In this document: positions 51,478 to 58,756 of the stretch, in pieces
Layout of the letters: every line of letters starts with the position of its first letter
Numbering within the stretch: the stretch's first letter is position 1
Origin: Streptomyces sp. ICBB 8177
GTDB lineage: Bacteria > Actinomycetota > Actinomycetes > Streptomycetales > Streptomycetaceae
Assembly: GCF_003144095.1 (NCBI RefSeq)
Contig: NZ_NSKH01000004.1
Span: 62,001-126,000, forward strand
Direction of reading: 5' to 3'
Length of the DNA: 64,000 nt
Notes under the pieces: model-generated
Databases searched by the model: none
What the model saw: only the letters and a program-made list of their open reading frames with translations
Told to the model about the DNA's origin: nothing
Translations under genes and position numbers: made by a program

Positions 51478-52227
51478 ATGCAGGAATCCGCCGCCGAACC
51501 TCCCGCCGTTTCCCCGGCCTTGGCCGCGCCGTTCACTCTCGCCGGGTTGACGGTCGTCCGCCACGGCCAGAGCACCGCGAACGCCGCTTTCGCCGACGCG
51601 GAACGCACAGGCGCGCGGCAGGTCCCGCTCGACGGGCGCGACGCGGACGTGCCGTTGTCCCGCCTCGGCGTCGCCCAGGCGGACGCTCTGGGCCGCTGGC
51701 TCGCCGGTCTGAGGCCCGGCGAACGCCCTCAACTCGTCATCTGCTCGCCCTACTCGCGCGCCCGCCGGACCTGGGAACGCATGGCCGCCGCGAGCGGGAG
51801 CAACAGCGGCGGCCTCCCGCCGGTCCTGCTCGACCAGCGGCTGCGGGACCGCGAGATGGGCGTGTTCGAACTGCACCCGCCTGCCGCCGTCGCCGCCCGC
51901 GCACCGGATGAGGCCGTACGCCGCGCACGGCTCGGGGAGTGGTTCTACCGGCCCCCGGGCGGGGAGTCCCTGGCCGACGTGGCGCTGCGCGTGCGGGACC
52001 TGCTCCACCACGTGGACCGGGCCGCCGCGGGCCGAAGGGTCCTGCTCGTCGCGCACGACGCGATCGCCGTCGCGGTGCGGCACGTGGCGGCCGGCATCGG
52101 CGCGCCCGCCCCGGACGACCTGCCGCCCGTCCCCAACGCTTCCGTCACGCGCTGGCGGGGCGACGGCCACCACTTGTCGCTCGCCGAGTGGGGGGCGACC
52201 GGGCATCTCGGTGAGTGCGGCAGCTGA
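51478..52227 (+). CDS. Histidine phosphatase (phosphoglycerate mutase-like)
   Basis: This 249-residue protein has the catalytic RHG in LTVVRHGQSTAN, SPYSRARRTWERM, a Glu-containing LRDREMGVFE and the second His in LLVAHDAIAVAVRH. The family includes broad phosphatases and cobalamin/phosphoglycerate enzymes; this one is of the SixA/PhoE-like size. The start is uncertain: ATG 51478 lacks a ribosome site and an in-frame ATG lies 39 nt upstream. Confidence 0.87.
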   Translation: MQESAAEPPAVSPALAAPFTLAGLTVVRHGQSTANAAFADAERTGARQVPLDGRDADVPLSRLGVAQADALGRWLAGLRPGERPQLVICSPYSRARRTWERMAAASGSNSGGLPPVLLDQRLRDREMGVFELHPPAAVAARAPDEAVRRARLGEWFYRPPGGESLADVALRVRDLLHHVDRAAAGRRVLLVAHDAIAVAVRHVAAGIGAPAPDDLPPVPNASVTRWRGDGHHLSLAEWGATGHLGECGS

Positions 52228-52324
52228 ACGCGACGGCCTGATCGCGTCGGCACGACAGCTCGATCACGTCGAGGGACGCGCACGACCGGCGCGGCGGATC
52301 ACTTCCTGGGGCGGCTACCGCACG

Positions 52325-52561
52325 TCAGCAGCCCCTCTCGTCGTCCCACGCCGCCTCCTTGAGCGCGACCCGCGCGGCCGGAACGCTGCCGGGAGCACTC
52401 GCCCAGTACGGATGCGTGGTGATCCGCACCGACAGGCGCTGGAGCCGCCGCCGCAACACCGTGGTCTGCGACGAGGACTGGTCTTCGGCCAGCTCCCGGT
52501 AGGCGGCGTACCAGTCGCGCTGTGCTTGGAGGAGGTCGTCGGGGAAGGTGTACGTGGCCAT
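52325..52561 (-). CDS. Small conserved-looking protein of unknown function
   Basis: This 78-residue protein begins MATYTFPDDLLQAQRDWYAAYRELAE, a helical lead, and contains HPYWAS and an Ala/Glu-rich end. It has good codon bias but no evident ribosome site at ATG 52561, so translation may be leaderless. No family recognised. Confidence 0.65.
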   Translation of the reverse strand: MATYTFPDDLLQAQRDWYAAYRELAEDQSSSQTTVLRRRLQRLSVRITTHPYWASAPGSVPAARVALKEAAWDDERGC

Positions 52562-52719
52562 GCTTTGATTAGAGCACGTGTTCGAATACCCGCGCATCGC
52601 ACGGTCGAGTGAACTTCGACGCACCCTCGCCGACCCCCGCCGGGAGTTTGACGGCAGGGTGCGGGGCAAGGCGTTCCGGCATCACGGGCATCACGGACCC
52701 GGATGGATGGGAGAGCGCG

Positions 52720-52896
52720 ATGAGTGCCGAACGGAAGGCTGCGGCGGAGTCCGAACGCGCCGTGCGCGCCGCCGAGGATGCCGCGGGCCGAAGGGACGAG
52801 GACGACTCCGCGGCACGGGAAGGCGGAGCCGAGGAGGTCAAGGGCGAGGCGTTGAGGGCGGCCCGGGAGAAGGGCGAGGGCACGGTGCACCCGTAG
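52720..52896 (+). CDS. Small charged Ala/Glu/Arg-rich protein
   Basis: This 58-residue helical protein (MSAERKAAAESERAVRAAEDA to EKGEGTVHP) follows a GGGAGAG ribosome site. It resembles the CsbD-like small stress proteins at 29568 and 53588 in size and composition but lacks the CsbD Gly-Asn-Glu pattern. A strong hairpin lies 12 bp after the stop. Confidence 0.6.
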   Translation: MSAERKAAAESERAVRAAEDAAGRRDEDDSAAREGGAEEVKGEALRAAREKGEGTVHP

Positions 52897-52908
52897 GCGG
52901 TGGCCGAA

Positions 52909-52943
52909 GGAGCGGGGGCAGGCCGGTGGCCTGCCCCCGCTCC
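52909..52943. terminator. Perfect 16-bp hairpin
   Basis: Arms 52909-52924 and 52928-52943 are exact reverse complements with a 3-nt loop. It lies between a small plus-strand gene and a convergent minus-strand gene, so it probably terminates both. Confidence 0.75.
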
Positions 52944-52973
52944 AGTGCGTCGCGGGCGGCGGTCTGCCGGGCC

Positions 52974-53333
52974 TCAGATGATCGGCCCGACCTCCGGCTC
53001 CGCCCCGGAGACCTCCGGCAGCCCGGCCCGTTCCCTGATGATCCGCTCGACCGCCGACACGTCCTGCGGCGTGAGGAACGGATGCACGGGCTTGCCGACG
53101 TCCAGGATGAGCGCGGCGTCCTTGCCCGGCCTGCCGGGGTCGAGGCTCGCCCAGTACCGGGGGTTGGCCGTGCCCCAGACCCGCCCGCGGCCGTGAAGAG
53201 GCGTGAGCCGCACCCGCCGGGCGGAGCGGATCGCCGCATAGGGGATCTTCCGGCTCCCCCACGGGTAGTACCAGCGAATGACGATGCCGTCGTCGGTGCA
53301 CGTGATCCATGCGTCGCGATACAGGTCTCCCAC
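52974..53333 (-). CDS. PH-domain-like conserved actinobacterial protein
   Basis: This 119-residue beta-rich protein has ITCTDDGIVIRWYYPWGSRKIPYAAIRSARRV, a pattern seen in bacterial PH-like domains, and ends with a helix (VSAVERIIRERAGLPEV). Start GTG 53333. Function unknown; no membrane helix is present. Confidence 0.75.
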   Translation of the reverse strand: MGDLYRDAWITCTDDGIVIRWYYPWGSRKIPYAAIRSARRVRLTPLHGRGRVWGTANPRYWASLDPGRPGKDAALILDVGKPVHPFLTPQDVSAVERIIRERAGLPEVSGAEPEVGPII

Positions 53334-53587
53334 ACCCCCATCATGCCCAGCCGCCGGGCGCGGGAACAGGCCGGTCTCAGCCGGTGGTGAGCAGGCGGTT
53401 GAGCCGGAGCGGCGGGTCTCGCAGGAGGTGGGTCCTCACGACGGCCGCCGACCCGCTGTCGGCGCGGCGCGCGTGGCCGCGGGTTCGTCGGGTACGCGTC
53501 CTGCGTGAACGCCCCCGGCCGGGCACCGGGTTCACGCGTGGGTCCGGACCGGCCGGCAGTCTGGAGTCGAACGAGGAGACGGTCGCG

Positions 53588-53761
53588 TTGAGCGCTCGGG
53601 ACAAGGCCAGGAACAGTGCCGGCAAGGCGAAGGGCAAGGCCAAGGAGATCGCGGGCAGGGCGGTCGGGGACGAGGAGTTGGAGGTCGAGGGGCAGGCCGA
53701 GCAGGCCAGGGGCGATCTGAAGCAGGCGGCCGAACACGTCAAGGACGCCCTCAAGCGCTGA
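53588..53761 (+). CDS. CsbD-family stress protein
   Basis: This 57-residue protein matches CsbD: KARNSAGKAKGKAKEIAGRAVGDEELEVEGQAEQ. TTG at 53588 is chosen because GAGGAG lies 9 nt upstream and the match begins there. CsbD proteins belong to general-stress regulons. A 16-bp hairpin follows. Confidence 0.85.
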   Translation: MSARDKARNSAGKAKGKAKEIAGRAVGDEELEVEGQAEQARGDLKQAAEHVKDALKR

Positions 53762-53797
53762 GCCGCTCCGTCGCTCGGCCGCGGGCCGTGTTCCACG

Positions 53798-53832
53798 CCT
53801 GTGGCTGGAGGCCGTCGGCCTCCAGCCACAGG
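53798..53832. terminator. Perfect 16-bp hairpin
   Basis: Arms 53798-53813 and 53817-53832 are exact reverse complements with loop GTC, between the CsbD gene and the convergent acyltransferase gene. Confidence 0.75.
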
Positions 53833-53863
53833 TCGTCGCCTTCGAAGGCGCCCGCCGCTTGTC

Positions 53864-54898
53864 TCAGCGCCCCGTGATCCACTCGTCGACCCGGGACCAC
53901 TGGGCCGTGAGCCATTCCTTGCGCGCCTCGTCGCCCCTCGGCACCTCCGCCGCAGGCACCCGCCACCAGTGCGCCCGCACCGGTTCGCGCAGGGGTACCC
54001 GCGACCACCCCGTACGCACCGAATGGATCGCGTCAAGGCCCGTGTGGGCGACGAACACCACGTCCGCCTCGGGTGCCGCCGCCAGGGCTGCCAGCGTTCC
54101 GGTGGCGTGCGGCGGCAGTACGTGGTGGAGGCGCTCGGCCCGGGCGGCGGCGCGGGCCTCGTTCCGGCGGCGCAGCGACGCTATGGCGCGGCGGTGGCGC
54201 CGTTTCGTGTAGTTGGCCCCCTCGGGGAAGACCACGAGCACGTCGCCGGCGCGCATGCCACGGGCGAGGTCGGCGATGGCATCCTCCGTCGTCCTCCCCC
54301 GCCGCGCCGGGACGAAGCAGTGCGGCAGCCTTCCCAAGACCACGTCGAGGCACGGATCGAGCCGCAACGCGCGCTTCAGGACGATCCTCGGAAGCAACTG
54401 CGCCTGCGACAGCAGCAGATGGACGAGGAGGAACGAGTCGCCGGGCCCGGCGTGGCGAGCCAGGACGATCAGGGGCGCGGTGCGGTCCGGATTGGCCCGC
54501 ACCGGGGGCGTCACCCGCACCGACAGCCCGAACAGCGGCTCGGCGGCCCGCACCAGCACCCGCAGCATGCCGTCGAGCAGCGCGTACGTGGCGGTCGTGC
54601 GCCGGGCGACGGCATCGGGCGCGCGCGGCGGAAACCGCAGCCAGATCAGCGCGGCCCGCACGAGACCGCCGAAATCCACCACGAGGTACAGCAGCGCGAA
54701 GACGAAGGCCCTGACCAGCCGCCACCGGCCGCCGCGCAGCGCGGAGAACGGGGCGGTGAGCACGGTGACCACGATCACCAGGGCGGCCGTCACCGGGATC
54801 AGCGCCACTTCCACGCTGACGGTGGCGATCCTGCGTATGCCGGTGAGGATCGCCGCGGCCACGGCTCTGCCGGTGCCGTCGCCCGGCGACCCGGTCAT
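53864..54898 (-). CDS. Lysophospholipid acyltransferase-like (PlsC superfamily) membrane protein
   Basis: This 344-residue protein has an N-terminal membrane region (about 15-75) and the PlsC motifs LARHAGPGDSFL (HX4D) and VVFPEGANYTKRRHR (the substrate-binding FPEG). It probably transfers acyl groups to lysophospholipids. Its ATG overlaps the stop of the upstream patatin gene (ATGA), coupling a lipid hydrolase to an acyltransferase and suggesting phospholipid remodelling. Confidence 0.87.
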   Translation of the reverse strand: MTGSPGDGTGRAVAAAILTGIRRIATVSVEVALIPVTAALVIVVTVLTAPFSALRGGRWRLVRAFVFALLYLVVDFGGLVRAALIWLRFPPRAPDAVARRTTATYALLDGMLRVLVRAAEPLFGLSVRVTPPVRANPDRTAPLIVLARHAGPGDSFLLVHLLLSQAQLLPRIVLKRALRLDPCLDVVLGRLPHCFVPARRGRTTEDAIADLARGMRAGDVLVVFPEGANYTKRRHRRAIASLRRRNEARAAARAERLHHVLPPHATGTLAALAAAPEADVVFVAHTGLDAIHSVRTGWSRVPLREPVRAHWWRVPAAEVPRGDEARKEWLTAQWSRVDEWITGR

Positions 54899-55815
54899 CG
54901 CGTGCCGCCGTCCTGGCCGAGGCCGGCGAGGTAGCGCGCCGACGCCTCGTAGGCGCGTTCGATGCGTTCCGCGGTCTGGCCGAAGGTCTTGTACCGCAGT
55001 TGCTGCAAAGTACCGTTGACTTCGGCTGCCGGGGCGCCGCTCGGGAGGACGTGCACCGTCACCTGGGGCGGCAGGTCGGCCATGTCGCGGGCGAAGCGGT
55101 GGCGCCGGGCGATCTCGAACGAGACCATGGCGACCTGCCAGGGCAGCCTCGGCGGGCTCAGCGGGGACTCGATGCGACCGACCTGGAGCACGTAGATCTC
55201 CCGTGCCCCGAGCGCCACCGCGCGACTGACCGGGATGCTGTTGACGAGGCCGCCGTCCACGAAGTGCTCGTCGCCCACCCGCACCGGCGGCAGCAGTCCC
55301 GGCACCGCGCTGGAGGCCAGCACCGCGTCGGCGACGGGCCCTTCGGTGAACCAGTGCTCCGCGGCGCGTTCGATGCTCGCCGCCACGCACTGGAACGGCA
55401 CGCCCAGGTCCTCGATGCGGTCGACGGGCAGGTGGGAGGTGAGCAGGCCGCGCAGCGGCTCGGCGGAGTGGATGTGCGTGCCGCTGCGCACGGCTGTGCC
55501 GATCCGTCCCAGCAGCGAACCGGAGAAGACGCCCGCGTCGCCCAGGCCCGACCACAGGTCGGCGAGCCTGGCGACGCTGGAGGGTGCGGGCTCGGCGGCC
55601 ACCACGACGCCGTTGATCGCTCCGACGGACGTGCCCACCACCAGTTCGGGCCGGACCCCGGCCTCCAGCAGCGCCTTCAGCATGCCGACCTGGTGCGCCC
55701 CGAGGGCGCCGCCCCCGCCGAGCACGAAGGCGCGGGCGGGGGGCCGGGGGTCGGCCCCGGAGGCGGGGTGGTGCGGGGCGGTCTGGTGGGCATCCGTGTC
55801 CGGGCTGTCGTTCAT
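54895..55815 (-). CDS. Patatin-like phospholipase
   Basis: This 306-residue protein has the oxyanion loop VLGGGGALGAHQVG, nucleophile motif VVGTSVGAING and catalytic Asp in FVDGGLVNS, complete for the patatin/RssA family. It would hydrolyse phospholipid acyl chains. No signal peptide is seen. It overlaps the downstream PlsC-like gene by 4 nt. Confidence 0.92.
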   Translation of the reverse strand: MNDSPDTDAHQTAPHHPASGADPRPPARAFVLGGGGALGAHQVGMLKALLEAGVRPELVVGTSVGAINGVVVAAEPAPSSVARLADLWSGLGDAGVFSGSLLGRIGTAVRSGTHIHSAEPLRGLLTSHLPVDRIEDLGVPFQCVAASIERAAEHWFTEGPVADAVLASSAVPGLLPPVRVGDEHFVDGGLVNSIPVSRAVALGAREIYVLQVGRIESPLSPPRLPWQVAMVSFEIARRHRFARDMADLPPQVTVHVLPSGAPAAEVNGTLQQLRYKTFGQTAERIERAYEASARYLAGLGQDGGTR

Positions 55816-55872
55816 GCACCCAATGTGCCCACGGAGGGTCCGGCGCAGTCCCCTCCGGTCCCGGCCCCCGAC

Positions 55873-56145
55873 TCAGAAGGACCAGGTGACGTTGTGCTGA
55901 GCGCCGGCCAGGACGAGGAAGACGATCACGTCGGCGACGCCCAGCGCCATGCCCAGGTAGGCGCGGTTGCGGTGGCTGGTGCCGCGGTGCAGCGCGAGGG
56001 CGGCCAGTATCACCGCGGCGGGGCCCAGGAACACGTTGAAGACCAGAAGGCCGACGAGCCCGAGGATGAACGACGCGGCGGCCATGCCGTAGGCGTCGCG
56101 GGCGGCCCGCTCGCGGGCGCGTCGCCGGGCGGTGGTGGTCGTCAT
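55873..56145 (-). CDS. Small DUF4190-like membrane protein
   Basis: This 90-residue protein has an Arg-rich N-terminus, then three hydrophobic helices (YGMAAASFILGLVGLLVF, PAAVILAALALHRG, YLGMALGVADVIVFLVLAG), as in DUF4190. GAAGGAGAAG precedes the ATG. No specific function is assigned. Confidence 0.8.
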   Translation of the reverse strand: MTTTTARRRARERAARDAYGMAAASFILGLVGLLVFNVFLGPAAVILAALALHRGTSHRNRAYLGMALGVADVIVFLVLAGAQHNVTWSF

Positions 56146-56234
56146 CTTCTTCTCCTTCGGTCGGACGGGACGGGCGTACGGCGTCGGGCGGGACGTGCGG
56201 GGCGGGGGTCGTCACGCGCCGCACAAAGGCCGGT

Positions 56235-56393
56235 TCAGCGCCGGTCGCCCGCGTGCCGGCGGTGGCGTACTCCGTAGACGGTCAGCCATCCGAGGATGAC
56301 GACCGCGGTGATCGCCGTCACCGGGAGCGGCAGGTGCGTCACGGCACCGAGCAGCACGCCCAGCAGCAGGAACGCGGCCATGAGGAAAAGCAT
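56235..56393 (-). CDS. 52-residue double-helix membrane peptide
   Basis: A short gene with GGGGAG 5 nt before ATG 56393 encodes two hydrophobic helices (MLFLMAAFLLLGVLLGAVTH and LPVTAITAVVILGWLTVYG), then a basic tail (RHRRHAGDRR). Topology and good codon bias support a real small membrane protein. It is co-oriented with the DUF4190-like gene 90 bp downstream. Confidence 0.7.
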   Translation of the reverse strand: MLFLMAAFLLLGVLLGAVTHLPLPVTAITAVVILGWLTVYGVRHRRHAGDRR

Positions 56394-56604
56394 GGGTCTC
56401 CCCTTCTTCTGGCGTCGTGTTCAGTCAACAGGGGACGTCGGTACGGCTGCCCGCGAAGGACACGGGGAAACGGTGCCGTGATCGAGAGCACGTGTTCCGG
56501 CCGCCCGGGGCGTGACATCGCAAACCCACGGGCTCTCCCGGCGAGTTGGGCGCCGGGCCGACCGCGGGGCGGTGGCGCTCGGTGATCCCGCACCGCACAA
56601 CGAC

Positions 56605-56966
56605 ATGACGGGCGACCAACTGGCCGTGCTGGGCTCGGCGCGGGCGACGCTGTCGGCACCGGCCGCCCTCACGACCCCGCGCACCCCGGCCGTGAGCACA
56701 CGGCTGGACGCGTTCCACCGCAAGGCGCCGGCCGCCTTCGGTGCCGCGAGGGCCGGCGCTCCGTTCGCCGCCCTCGGCCCCGGCGGAACACACCGGCGGG
56801 ACCGTCAGTCCCGACGAGACATGCACCTGCACGACCGAGAGCAACTGGTGCGACAACTGGAACCCCGTGCTCCCTCAAGTACGACAACTGCACGGTGACC
56901 AACGGCGGTTGCGGCAGCTACTGGCTCCACGACTGCGACGGGATCTGCGTCGGCGTCGAGAAGTGA
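56605..56966 (+). pseudogene. Frameshifted Cys-rich secreted or RiPP-like peptide gene
   Basis: Three frames join into one sensible peptide if one C is removed from each of two CCCC runs (56778-56781 and 56863-56866). The joined product has a leader beginning MTGDQLAVLGSARATL, a Gly-Gly at about 64-65 (AEHTGG), then a core rich in Cys, Thr, Ser and Trp with eight cysteines and C-terminus CDGICVGVEK. A Gly-Gly followed by a Cys/Thr/Ser-rich segment is typical of processed peptides. No modification enzyme or transporter is adjacent. It could be a decayed gene or two homopolymer sequencing errors. Earlier GTG starts in the same frame exist. Confidence 0.5.
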
Positions 56967-56995
56967 GGGCTGCCGCGTGCCCGGCGGGGCGGCGG

Positions 56996-57874
56996 TCAGG
57001 CGAAGTCGGCGAAGTCCATGTTGGCTATCTCCAGGTTGACCGCCATCGAGCCCGCCTCGTCCAGGGGGACGCGCGCCGCCTGGCCCGGGGTGTCGTGCAG
57101 GTCCACGGCGTACAGCGGACGACCGGGTGCGCTCATCGTCACGGCGTCGGCGAGGGCGACCATGACCGTCGGCGGCCTCGCCGGCACCAGCGCGGGCACC
57201 TGGCCGGGCGTCAGCCCTTCGTAGGCGCGGTCGTCCACGACCACGGCGTGGAGCGCGACGAAGTCCTCGTCGGCGTCGCCGTCATCGGCCGCGACAAAGT
57301 CCAGGACCGCCTGCCAGCCCTCGTCGTCGTGGAAGTCGGTGCGCACCAGCAGTGTCGTGTCCTCGGCGGCCGGCAGGGGCGGGAAGCCCGTGCGCACCAC
57401 CTCGACGGGTGTCGGCGTGGTCTGGGCCCCGCCCTCGCCCTCGTAGGTGCCCCACCGGTCCATGCCGCGCACGAGGTCCGCGAACTCCAGCCTGCCGTCG
57501 ATCAGTTGACGCAGCACGGACGCGAGCCGCTTGTCGTCCACCCGCGCGCCCCGGCCGGGCACGTCGCGCGCGTCCACGAGCAGCAGCCCCGAACCACCGT
57601 AGACGGCGGGGATGTCCGCGACGGCGATGACCGGCGCGGCGGCGGACCCGGCGGGCAGCAGCGCGGGCAGGGCGCCGCCGGGCACGTAGTCCCAGGCCGC
57701 GTCGTGCGTGACGCGCAGGGTCACGCCGCCGTCCAGGGACGTCGTCGCGTCCTCGGGCCCGGCGCCGAGGCGTTCCAGGACATCGCCCCACTTGGGCGCG
57801 TCGTTCTCGTAGCACACGCAGACGAGGACGACTTCGCCGTGAGCGGTGGCGGGCAGCGTCGGGTACGACGTCAT
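56996..57874 (-). CDS. DUF6924-like protein with internal duplication
   Basis: This 292-residue acidic protein consists of two related halves. Corresponding segments are VVLVCVCYENDAPKWGDVLE with TLLVRTDFHDDEGWQAVLDF, and DVPGRGARVDDKRLASV with DTPGQAARVPLDEAGSM, each followed by a LEFADL/MDFADF end. No catalytic motif is visible. Similar proteins in actinomycetes are annotated only as DUF6924; the match here is from memory of the pattern. Confidence 0.7.
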   Translation of the reverse strand: MTSYPTLPATAHGEVVLVCVCYENDAPKWGDVLERLGAGPEDATTSLDGGVTLRVTHDAAWDYVPGGALPALLPAGSAAAPVIAVADIPAVYGGSGLLLVDARDVPGRGARVDDKRLASVLRQLIDGRLEFADLVRGMDRWGTYEGEGGAQTTPTPVEVVRTGFPPLPAAEDTTLLVRTDFHDDEGWQAVLDFVAADDGDADEDFVALHAVVVDDRAYEGLTPGQVPALVPARPPTVMVALADAVTMSAPGRPLYAVDLHDTPGQAARVPLDEAGSMAVNLEIANMDFADFA

Positions 57875-58033
57875 CAGGACCTCCGGGGGCCGGACGCGCA
57901 CGGGGTGCCGTCCCCGTGTCGTCGCCGATCCTGCCGCAGGGCACTGACAACGGCGTGGCCTGTGGGGCGGATTCGGGATGGCCGCGGCGTTCCCGCCCGG
58001 CCGCCGGTCGCCCCCCGAGGAGCGGCAGCGTGT

Positions 58034-58756
58034 TCACGCCCAGGGGAGCCCTGACGGCCTGACGGACGTGACCGGGTGCGTGGTCGCCAGGGCCGCCGTG
58101 TGACCGGGCGGGGCCGGCAGGGGGCGCAGGTGGACGGGGTCTCGGGGCCAGGCGGGGACGGCGGGGGCCAGCGCGGTGGGGCCGGTGACGTCGATGCGGG
58201 ACGGGGGCGCGGCCAGGCCGTGGCCGGTGAGTTTCATCGCGGCCTCCTTGCGGGTCCACGCGGTCAGGAACGCCTGCGCCCTGCGGTGGTCGGGCAGCGC
58301 CGCGAAGGCCCGGGCCTCGGCGGGGGCGAGGGCGTGCGAGGCCAGGGCGGTGGGGTTCTGCCCGGGGTCGAGCCGGTCGATGTCGACGCCGACGCGCCCG
58401 CCGCCCACGACTGCCATGACCAGCCACTCGCGGGCGTGCGAGACGGAGTAGTCGAGCGTGGAGCCCGTCCAGCGGGGGCGCCCGTGTCCGGCCCCGCAGT
58501 GTTCGCACCGGCGGCCGATGCGTACCTCGGTGGGCGGCACGCCCAGGTAGCCCGATCCGATCAGGCGCTGGACGGCGCGTGAGGTGAGGTGGGTGGCGGC
58601 GGCCGGGCCGTCGCCGAGGGCGTCGAGGCGGGCGCGTTCGGCGGCGGTCAGCACGTCGAGCCATTCGGGACGGTGCCGGACCGGCAGCGTCCACACGTGG
58701 CACTCCCCCGCGCGCGGAGGGGACAGGGGCGGTGCGGCGATCGCGGTCGGCGTCAT
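58034..58756 (-). CDS. Sfp-type 4'-phosphopantetheinyl transferase
   Basis: This 240-residue enzyme has DYSVSHAREWLV, VGVDIDRL and WTRKEAAMKLTG, the three Sfp/AcpS superfamily motifs with metal-binding Asp and Glu. It activates carrier proteins of NRPS/PKS systems. Its ATG overlaps the TGA of the tricorn-type protease, so it is the last gene of a six-gene operon, implying carrier-protein enzymes beyond the window at higher coordinates. A CEHCGAGHGRP insert may form a small zinc-like knuckle. Confidence 0.93.
   Translation of the reverse strand: MTPTAIAAPPLSPPRAGECHVWTLPVRHRPEWLDVLTAAERARLDALGDGPAAATHLTSRAVQRLIGSGYLGVPPTEVRIGRRCEHCGAGHGRPRWTGSTLDYSVSHAREWLVMAVVGGGRVGVDIDRLDPGQNPTALASHALAPAEARAFAALPDHRRAQAFLTAWTRKEAAMKLTGHGLAAPPSRIDVTGPTALAPAVPAWPRDPVHLRPLPAPPGHTAALATTHPVTSVRPSGLPWA

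Noticed and set aside
56512..56898. A 128-codon intact frame as a normal gene
   Set aside because: Its C-terminal part (THRRDRQSRRDMHLHDRE) is an out-of-frame reading of the Cys-rich core, so it is better explained as part of a frameshifted gene.
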